The position numbers and the translations under genes are program-made. DNA of 25,567 bases from Stramenopiles sp. TOSAG23-6 (taxonomy: Eukaryota > Sar): assembly GCA_900128565.1 (NCBI GenBank), contig LT635995.1, positions 1-25,567 of the forward strand. Reading direction: 5' to 3'. Of the stretch, positions 16,986 through 25,567 are shown one piece after another. Every line of letters begins with the position of its first letter. Position 1 is the stretch's first letter. The notes beneath the pieces were generated by a model. That model was not told where the DNA came from. It did not search any database and saw only the letters and a program-made list of their open reading frames with translations.

Positions 16986-19900
16986 TTAAATTTCCTCCTC
17001 TGCACTTTCTTCAACATAATCTGATGCATATAGAGCTCTATTTAATTGAGGCTTCCACATCTCAGGAAATTCTGGTAATGGAAAAGTCGCCCAGGCATAT
17101 TTTGTGAAAAAATATTTTTTTTGTTTTGTAAAATTCGTTAGATACAAAATTTACTACAAAAAAAAAAAAGTAAAAAATTCAATTTTGAAAACGTACACAT
17201 TTTGCCTTTTCAAATGAATCCAATGGTATGGGTTTGCAAAACCAAATATCGCCACCACCATGCTGCCTTTCATTTCTAAATCCTAAATTGTATTCTTTTC
17301 TATCACCATCTTGATATAAGCAAGTATGAGTTTTTCTTGCACTGTTGTACGCAACTAAAATACATTCGTATCGACGAGTTTTCCATTTTGTACTCAAAAA
17401 ACGACCAATAATCGATTCATGTTTTGTGAAAAAATATTTTTTTTGGTAAAAAACAATTGTTAGGTACAAAATCCCGTATGAAAAAAAAAAATGAAATCCA
17501 TAATAAAAACGTACAGGTTCATCGTCAGAGTCATATTCCATTTCCTTGCATACTTCAAATGATATTTTTTCTCTTTCAAGCATCTTATTATTATCATCCT
17601 TATCACAAATATCATTACTATTAACTACGGAATTACATTTTCGTTCAGCTATATCCAACATGACTAATTTGTCATGTAACGCCGCACAATCATTTCTTAA
17701 GAAACGCTTGTCATCATGACCATGATTGTAGTTATAAAAACTCGAACTGGCTCCATTCATAGAGGTCATCTGACTTGGCTTCCAGTCTCGTTTCATTAAT
17801 AAATCTTTCCCATTTGCCACTGCAGCATCATAGCGACCTGGATCATTTGCACGAAATACAGGCATTGGTGATGTTCCTTGAGTATTTGGTCGGTCAAAAT
17901 ACATATCAAATCTAAACTTTTTACAAAACTGTTTCGATTCTATACGAAAATCTTTAGCTTTTGACGATGAAAGCCATGATGCTATTATAAAATTTCTCTT
18001 GGCGAGTCGCATCACATATTCTAGACAAAACTCAGTACACCGTAAAATATTACTATGTGAAGTTGATGCCTCCAAAACATCCGGCATTAAGTCATCAATA
18101 CATCGTCGTAGAAATGAATTCGGTTTCTTTCTACTATTAGAAATGTCTGCAGGTTTTAACATTAAATCAATTAATCTAAAAACACCCTTCACCTGATCAT
18201 GAAAGCTTTCTTTGATTAGATTACAGCAATTCTTTACAAAAATATTTATAATTTTTGGGTTCCCCGTTGTGGTACTTTCAACTTCACTCATACGATATGA
18301 TAAAGACTTGATAATTTTAGCCACTAGATCAACAATAAGCGTTTCAGTCTCTGAAGATCCAAGACGATCATCAACAATAATCAACTTTGAAAAAGATTTC
18401 ACCGCATTTGGGGAGGAGAGTAACACAAAGTCAGCAAGGTCTACTATATCAATCAGAGTGCTAAGAGTTCGAAGAATTGGTGTGACTTTTTTACAGTTAA
18501 TTTGGGCAAAAGTATGACCAGAACAAATTTCATTCAATCTCTCCAGAGCCTGTGATATTATGCCACTGCATGTAACCGGTATTGGATTCTTATAGTCCAT
18601 ATATAAATTATCATTATTAGGAAGAGTTAACAAATACTTTCGTATTGCAGTGCCAGAAGGACTAGAAACTCCGGACAGCTCCGACAGAAGTGACCACGTG
18701 AACATCCACGGTTGTGTTGGAAGTAAAGATCGATTCCAAGATTTTTCAATAATACGACAAAATACAGGCCGTTTTGATAGAGATTCTTCATATGTATCGT
18801 GTAGTGTTTTAATAGTCTTTGAATCGCAAATCGCTACTTCTTCTGAGTCTTGAACACTGCCATCATATGGAACTGTAAATGAAAGCTGAGCCGCTGGTTT
18901 ATTTGGACAACGAGATTTTGGACAACGGTTATTTGAAATATAACCATCTGTAAAATATTTTATGACCCATTCGCCCTCACAGTCTGGAGACCAGTATTGT
19001 CCAAACCTCACAACAATTGTTGTTGTTTCATCGATACCAGAGAGTCCGTCTTTTTTACTATTTGTACCAAATTCTGTACCAACATTTTCTGTACTGTCTA
19101 TATCGTGAGAGACGACGTGGGAACTCAATATAGCCTCGTAACAACGCCCTCTGTTACCCGCACGATCGTAAGGTAATTCATCAGTATCATCACTAGATTT
19201 GTACAATCCGATCCAACTTCCATGTATTTTGGAAAAATATTTCAAAAAAAAATCGTTAGGTACAAAATTCGGTACAAAAAAAAAATCAAATTTTAAAAAA
19301 AATAAAACATACATTTATAAAGGTCCCAGGTATCTTCACCGTAACTGTAAAATCCTCATTGACATTAACTGCCGATACACTAAGCTTTGCAACAGGATAC
19401 GGAGGGAGCAATAATGCAGAATTTGAGGCTAGCTCATCACTAGACATGGCACGAGCTTGAGTTTTCATTGCAAGTACAATCAATTCTTTAGCGATTTGCT
19501 GTCGAATAACTCTTACGGATCGACCCACAATATTTTCTGACCCTGAAGCAAACACGAGATATTTCATTACTTCAGAGTTTTTGCACAACCAATCAAGTAA
19601 CCATGAAGAAGCTGGAGGAGCAAGAAGCAAACGTTTCAATGCACACAAAACATCAGGCATTAGTTCTTCTCGTGTTGACGTATCCGTAGAAGTGACAAAA
19701 GAACCGAACAAAAACGAAACTCCCACGCGTGTTGCCAATTCTAATGATGAAGTTATATCAGACTTCTCCGACTTCTTCATCACGGTGCTGCTGATATCAC
19801 TGGCAATTGAACTAAAAAGAGACGTTAAAAACTTATAGTATTCTTCGTCTTGGAGTACTTGATTTTTCCATAATTCCATATTCGACTCCATAATTTCTGT

Positions 19901-22900
19901 CATTATCGCAGGTGGAACCCTACCTCTCTGCAATTGCTGTATTCGACGTTCAGCATTAGCAACTGAAAGTTTTCGAGCGAATCCACCGGCAACGGTGGCA
20001 GCAAAAACTGTATTTAAATTATTTACTTCTTTAACTCCTGACTTTTTGTCTGGATCTTCTACTAGGTTACTATTTTCATTCGTTTTACTCACGTCTGCAT
20101 TGTTTTGAACATCTCTAGAAGGCCATTCAGAAGAATGCAATCGATCATATACAATAACATAGGCACTCTGAGCTCTGCGACCTCCACCAAAACAATCTCC
20201 TGGAATTCTCGCTGGGTCATATTTTTGTGTTAAACTATCGTTAAATTCAACCCAAGTTGAATTAGAATTTGATGTTGGATTTTCGCTTTCTCTAGTTTTG
20301 CAATAAGAAAAATAATGACCACTGTTGAAGGCGCCACGATGTATTTGAATGCCAGACAACTTATATTGATAATATTCAGGGGGATGTTCCGTAGAATATT
20401 TTGTACCAGATTTATCATCGTCATCCGAGAGTGATCCATCGCCATTATTTTCATTTTTCGCTTCAAATTGTTTCTTTAAATAGCATTCTAGACTATAATT
20501 ATACATATTCAATTCATTCGGAAAACGAAGTTCATCGTTGTGCTTCACCATAGTTGCAGGAACTGTTGACCAATCTGCTTCAAACCTTTTCAATACAAAC
20601 ATTAAATATCTTGGCATTTTGTTCATAAACGGGCGAAGGCGAGTTTTTACACGTTCTTCTTTTTCTTCGCCGTCATGCCATCTGAACTCAGCTTCATTTC
20701 CATCAAAAAACTGTTTTAAACTAGCTTCAAGGGTATCATGTCCTTTCACATCAACAGTCAAGTATAACTCTCCTTCACCTGGTGCATTGCCTAGTTCTCT
20801 TAATTTTGTCCCTGGAAACTTTACACTATCTGCTTCTTTCAATCTTGACATTGGAATACGAAAACAATCGTCAATAACAGCTTTTGCATCGACGGAAGAT
20901 TCTAATCGATTGATAATAGAAGTAAGATATTCAGTCGAATCTTGTTGGACAGATACATTCACTGGATTCCCATCATAATCTTGTAATGCAGTACATAAAC
21001 CATCGCTACGAAAATCCTGCAATCGAGATTCCTGAAGATGGGCCAATAACCTTTGAAATTGCCATAAAACACTTTCCTCCCGAGCAGTTAAATTACCTCG
21101 ATCAGGTAGATCTTCCGATTCTTCGGCACTAATAACTGCTAAAATACCTTTTCGGAAACGAGGCATCATGAATAATTGCTGATTTGTGCTATTCATATAG
21201 CAAATACAACATGGGTTATGAAGACCAACGTAACCAGCGCTGCTTCGACCTTGTGCGAAAATGGCAGGATCTTGAGCAGATCTTTTCTCCCAATAGGAAT
21301 TTACAACAGAAACATTTGCATTGCCACCCGTAGGATAAGCAGGAGGAGCACGTTCTTCTTTCTTTTCTAAATATTCAATACTTGGCATTTCATGATGAGC
21401 AGCAACTAAAACACAAAGCTGCTCCCAATTTTTACGACAGCCTTTCGCTAATTCAGCCAACACAGATAATGCAAATTTTCGGGTTACGGGATTTTTACAT
21501 TTTGGAGGCTCTAGATGAGATGCACTGACATTAGGTACACAAAAAAGCCCGGTATCAAATAATTCTTCTACTAAACCTCTACCATTTAGTTGTGCTGCCT
21601 CTGTTGACATTTGACCAACATATTCTTTCAATTCAGGACCACCGAGCGGTGCTATTTCTTCTACCGTTTCCGTTTTAATTTCTAAATTATTGAATAATTC
21701 TGGAAGATCGTGATGCTTTCCTTCTTCTGTTACTGAAGGTCCACCACAACGCAGTAACAAAGCAAGCATCAACGATAATAACCCTTGTAAAATTTTATCT
21801 TGAGGGGCATTTTCATCAGAACTCGTTTCCGTAACTGGATGTTGTATGTATTTTGGAAAGATATTTCAAAAAAAAAAACTAAGATTTGTTAGGTACAAAA
21901 TTTTTATAAAAAAAAATCGATTTTTTTGTGAAAAAAAAAATAAAACATACATTATCATTTGAGATACTTTCATGAGGAGTCGTTTCATTGGCCATTGAGC
22001 TGGTAAAGACGACGCTGATAGAAATAGTTTCCGTAATAAAGTGACTAATTCGTGACACCTTTCGTAACATTTATATGTATAGTGGAAAATATTTCTAAAG
22101 TTCGAAATTGGTCAAAACAAATGTTATAAAAAAAATCGAAAATTGGTAAAAAATTATGAAAAAAACGTACATAAACTCCCCAAGGCATTTTCTCCCAACA
22201 ACAAAGATAACATGAAAGAATCTAAATTTTGTTCAGTTTGTTCCGTTTCGTGAGAAATATTTGAATCTCCATTTCCCAAAGATATTTCGCGTAGCTGTAC
22301 GCACAACCGATACAAACCAGACGAAACTTCCGATCTCACAGCTTTTTGGTGGGACTGCAACAGAGGAAATAAAATAGCATTATCAACAGCTTCATATGAG
22401 AACAACGAAGATAATAACGCGGGTTCTTGGAGAAGAGTGATCACTAAAAGATTGATAGTAAAACGCGCAACATCAGGTCTAGTGGATAATCCTCCTCCTT
22501 GGGTTGTTGACTCATTATCGATAACACTAACTATGTCTTCTTGATTATCAGCATGAGAGACCTCGGCAATTGGAATGTCTTCTTCTACAGCATTACATTC
22601 GTCTACTGGAGATTCATTAGAAATATTGGGTGTATTACCTGGAGAAGTTGCTGCAACTTTCAAAATATCGAGAAGTCGTACCACGCCTTCTGCGCCAAAT
22701 TTGGCATTTTCACTACCAGAATAAACATCACTAGAAAAGTGGATCGTCACACGTAAAAGAGTCGCTGCACATGTAATTCCTAGAGGATTTTCTAATAAAG
22801 TAACAGGATCTAATGCTAAAAGTACAGAGTGTAAATGCACGACTCCTCCTGATTTAATAAAATTTTGACCCCAAACAATAGCTTCTTTTTGTTCCTGTAT

Positions 22901-25487
22901 ACTGCGCTCGCCGCGAGGAATTACAATTTGTTCAACAATTTGAAGGCAATATAATAACTTCAACATATTATCAGGATCTAATAAGTCACACCAAGGAACC
23001 TCCACACAGGTTTGCTCCTGATCATTATGGGGAGCAAACCCCCCTAATGTCACGATTTCTTCACGAAGTGCGGCATTAGTTTCAATTCGCATCAGTAATT
23101 TCCACGCTAATGCAACCACGCCTTGCTTTGGTGAAGATAATAATCGAAACAATTCTGTAAAATATTCCTGATTCTTCGACAACTCACGATTACCGAATTT
23201 ACGTTCCATGTATTGTAGAAAAATATNTTTTTTTGATTTGTTTTTGTTAGGTACAAAATTTGGTATGAAAAAAATATTTTACATTCAATTTTGAAAACAT
23301 ACATCGATGGTATCGGAGGTAGAGCAACAAAAACAGCTACATGCCGTCTTGTGTCTTTGTTGGGTCTTGACATTAACGAAGCCTTCAAATCCCAGAATGC
23401 ATCCGGAGTTCCTACGATTGAACCTAAAGACCTGTGATCATACGAACGAACAGACACGTCAATTTCATTGCGAAATCGCCCACACCCCACAGGCTGAGCC
23501 GTGAATCTAACACAAGAACCACCCTTAGGATGCCATATACCATACAGACGTCCAAAATCTGCAGCAACACGATCACGAAGTTCAGCGATAGTACAACTCT
23601 TGAGCATATAGTAGTGTAACTCCCGAGGTTCCCCATAGTTGCTCATTGCACCTTGAGGTGAATTATCTCCACCATTAGTTGGACTTCCGGTGGTGTTACC
23701 AATAGCATCAAAAGTTTCAGACGACATTTTCGGATTAGGTGGGACTAATTTCACTGCTACAAGATGTTCACGATTATATTGAAAATCAGATTTCCACTGA
23801 CCAGCAGGCATACCTCCACCTGTAGCTTGGCGAGGATTTGATAAGTCAGAAAGAAATAAACTTAATGCACAGAGAGCTCGCTCAACTGTTGTTTCAGTAC
23901 CAACATATCCCAATCTGACCGAAGGAAGACGACTCAATCTTCGTTTCTTTGCATTTTTTTCTGAGCGGTCGGCGGCAGGATGATTTTCCCCAGAGAAGAC
24001 TAGAACCCGCTTCCCTGGCGATCCATTTTCAGCAATATTATGAAGTTGCTCATCTCGCATTTTCTGTGCTTTTTCCTTCTTTTTCCTTTCACGACGACGT
24101 TCAAAATATCCTAGCATGCCTTTCTTTACCTTTTTACCCTTTGTATCATTATATACAATATCGTCTTTCGTGTGAGCCATTTCTATAACATCTTCACGTA
24201 AAGTTTCTTGTTCCGCTGCGTTTTCGGCATCTTCTGCCCATGTCAAAGCACGATCATCTGATTCCCGAATAAATTTTGCAGCATCTTTACTCGAACACTT
24301 CCATATATCATCTCGGCCTTCTAACTGAACTAGAGACATTCCTACTGTTATACCTGCTACATCGAAAATTGATCCAGGTTGGACATATTGTACTGACAAA
24401 CCGCGCGAACTATACCCGGCACAAAAACGGAGTCCTTGTCCCTGTATGCTTCCATCTGAAGCAGCGACAGCAACTTTTACTATTACATAACTAGAACTCG
24501 AACGGAGACGCATTGGAGTTGGTGGAATTAAATTATTCTTTTCTTCGCCATTGGCAACAGATCTAATGAGTGTTTCATTAGTAGAAGTTCCATTCAATAA
24601 ATTATCAACCCCACCCATCATTCCATAAGCATTTTCGACACTACCACAATTTCCTCCACTCGCTTCAAACATAGCTCGTGCAATGAAGGATGACCATGCC
24701 TTATGCTTTACTGAAATTGGCATGTCTCTAGACAACCGCAAATGAAGAGAAGTAAGAAACGCACAAGCTCTAGTAGCCACTTTTGCCTCAGGTGCACACA
24801 GACATAACTCCCATAATTTTTCTATTCCCAATAATGTAGATGGTAAATCAGTGACAACATAAGACGAATTTGATGCAGACAATAATCGAGGGGAGGGTTG
24901 TCTATTCCATTTTTCTACAGACTTTTCATCATTTGAAATGTCTTGTTTATTGTTCTCATCAACCATGGACGACTCTCCATCATTTTCGTGAATATCCATG
25001 ATGCAAACGCTACTATCATTCATAGTTTCTACACTTTTATTCTTGTCTTTCATTGTAAATGGGCCTGTTTCGCCATTAATGTAGCGCATATATTGTTCCA
25101 AACACTGATACCCTTCCACTGAAAAACGATCAGCAGGAGTCCGTAATAATAATCTAGAGTATACATGTTCTATAGTAGCAGAAGATGCAAAGGAAGAGCA
25201 AGACGATTTTACTGCTCCAGCGCTTTCACGGATTTCACGGGCTGCATACCGTCTATTTACTTTCAATAAATCTGAGAGCCATTTCGATACTTCTTCAGCT
25301 TCCTCATTACACAAAGGTGCAACCCAACATTCTTCGTATATCGATTCAGCTGTCCGAAAGTCAACTGTCGCAGCACCACAGTGCATTACAGCATATTTGA
25401 TAAACGCAAGTCTGGATCCAATATGCTCCTTATGAGATGCTTTAGAACCAATAGAATCAGCAAGAGGCAAATCTTGCCATACAGAAG
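16986..25487 (-). CDS. USP9X-like giant ubiquitin-specific protease, C-terminal 2,638 residues
   Basis: Seven exons (23303-25487, 22171-23207, 21951-22074, 19313-21845, 17515-19221, 17197-17418, 16986-17096) join cleanly; the 5' end lies beyond the window. The protein cleaves ubiquitin from substrates. A helical, HEAT-like N-terminal part is followed by the C19 peptidase domain. The catalytic Cys (codon 21200-21202) is in YVGLHNPCCICYMNSTNQQL, QQDSTEYLTSIINRLE follows, the catalytic His (20315-20317) is in GAFNSGHYFSYC, and WVEFNDSLTQKYD ends in CFGG. The fingers lack the usual CxxC pairs. Unusual additions are a PDZ-like segment (DNA about 24225-24500, VQPGSIFDVAGITVGMSLVQ) and a C-terminal Tudor/Agenet-like stretch (IIGRFLSTKWKTRRYECILV, then YQDGDRKEYNL). 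It resembles USP9X, USP24 and USP34; which one is orthologous I cannot tell. Confidence 0.92.
17097..17196 (-). mobile_element. Introner intron I12 (USP)
   Basis: 100 nt, phase 0. Donor TGT|GTACGTTTTCAAAATTG, core TAGTAAATTTTGTATCTAAC, acceptor CACAAAATAT|GCCTGG. It separates the 36-residue final exon. Confidence 0.92.
17419..17514 (-). mobile_element. Introner intron I13 (USP)
   Basis: 96 nt, phase 0. Donor CCT|GTACGTTTTTATTATGG, core ATACGGGATTTTGTACCTAAC, acceptor CACAAAACAT|GAATCG. Confidence 0.92.
19058..19083 (+). mobile_element. Exonic relic of introner core inside USP exon, antisense to gene
   Basis: In gene sense the exon reads GTTGGTACAGAATTTGGTAC followed by AAATAGTAAAAAA, which matches the antisense of intact introners (GTTAGGTACAAAATTTGGTA...) with few changes. 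It is translated as VGTEFGTNSKK in a poorly conserved linker. Confidence 0.55.
19222..19312 (-). mobile_element. Introner intron I14 (USP), subtype II
   Basis: 91 nt, phase 0. Donor AAT|GTATGTTTTATTTTTTT, core ACCGAATTTTGTACCTAAC, acceptor TTCCAAAATACAT|GGAAGT. It shares both unusual ends with I15. Confidence 0.93.
20389..20410 (+). mobile_element. Possible third exonic introner relic (USP catalytic domain loop)
   Basis: In gene sense GGTACAAAATATTCTACGGA resembles the antisense core GGTACAAAATTTCGTACGAA. It encodes GTKYSTE just after an Asp-rich loop and before the His box, a site where USP domains often carry insertions. The match is weaker than the other two. Confidence 0.3.
21846..21950 (-). 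mobile_element. Introner intron I15 (USP), subtype II
   Basis: 105 nt, phase 2. Donor AAT|GTATGTTTTATTTTTTT, core AAAAATTTTGTACCTAAC, acceptor TTCCAAAATACAT|ACAACA. Confidence 0.92.
22075..22170 (-). mobile_element. Introner intron I16 (USP), core lost
   Basis: 96 nt, phase 1. Donor TAT|GTACGTTTTTTTCAT and acceptor TTTTCCACTATACAT|ATAAAT are typical, but the GTAC/CTAAC core has decayed to AACATTTGTTTTGACCAATT. The termini are conserved better than the middle. Confidence 0.88.
23208..23302 (-). mobile_element. Introner intron I17 (USP)
   Basis: 95 nt, phase 2. Donor GAT|GTATGTTTTCAAAATTG, core ACCAAATTTTGTACCTAAC, acceptor CTACAATACAT|GGAACG; one N in the T-rich tract. Confidence 0.92.
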
Positions 25488-25567
25488 ACGTATTGTGAAA
25501 AAATAAAAAATAAAAAAATCGTTAGGTACGAAATTTCGTATGAAAAAAAAATTAAATTAGAAATTCA
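25488..25567 (-). mobile_element. Introner intron I18 (USP), donor outside window
   Basis: The 3' 80 nt. Core ACGAAATTTCGTACCTAAC, acceptor CACAATACGT|CTTCTG. The exon that follows must start with two bases of a split codon. It ends GT rather than AT. Confidence 0.88.

Noticed and set aside
2207-25567. Ciliate-type internal eliminated sequences instead of introns
   Set aside because: Length, non-AG ends and inverted termini would fit DNA elimination, but the donor GTAYGT, CTAAC motif, T-rich tract and strict sense orientation point to RNA splicing, and the genetic code is standard. Not fully excluded; sequencing of somatic DNA would settle it.
2207-25567. U12-type AT-AC introns
   Set aside because: The AT..AC register is possible at most sites, but the ATATCCTT donor and U12 branch motif are absent and six of 17 complete copies lack AT at that position.

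Overview
This is a gene-dense, AT-rich stretch of nuclear DNA from a flagellated microbial eukaryote. The evidence is spliced genes, an intraflagellar-transport protein (IFT46), RhoGDI, elongin C, a TMEM167/KISH protein, a GT8 glycosyltransferase and a giant USP9X-like deubiquitinase. The code looks standard: TAA, TAG and TGA all occur at homology-supported ends. Interstitial TTAGGG-type motifs are present. I cannot fix the lineage. From memory, introner elements and unusual splice boundaries are known from several aquatic protists, including the parasitic dinoflagellate Amoebophrya; nothing here proves that affiliation.

Layout, left to right: the 3' end of an unknown basic protein (+); IFT46 (-); a membrane-anchored PhnZ-like HD-domain protein (+), divergent from IFT46; an amino-acid transporter (-); a signal-peptide-bearing GT8 glycosyltransferase with a membrane-spanning C-terminus (+); a TMEM167/KISH gene (-) that only appears after splicing; a single-TM protein with internal tandem duplications (+); a secreted or lumenal kinase-like protein (-); a coiled-coil/IQ/PDZ-like/ankyrin protein (-); elongin C (+); RhoGDI (-); and the last 2,638 residues of a USP9X-type ubiquitin protease (-), which runs off the right edge. 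Intergenic gaps are about 100 to 470 bp, some holding short tandem repeats.

The outstanding feature is an introner family. Nineteen introns (17 complete, 88-114 nt, plus one partial at each window edge) are variants of one element. They start GTAYG-TTTTC, carry a central near-palindrome ending TTTTGTACCTAAC, then a T-rich tract, and end CACAATACAT. All lie in sense orientation to their host gene. Reading-frame bookkeeping, confirmed by conserved protein alignments in several genes, puts the 3' boundary after ...ACAT (or ACCT, ACGT, ATAT, GTAT), not after AG. The termini are complementary (GUAY/RUAC), and exon and intron share a T or AT at the junction, as expected if a transposon-like unit with terminal inverted repeats made a short target duplication. 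Antisense copies of the core seem to survive as coding sequence in at least two exons. A conventional GT-AG intron in the KISH gene is an internal control. Together this suggests a mobile element that carries its own donor, CTAAC branch-point-like motif, pyrimidine tract and a non-AG acceptor.
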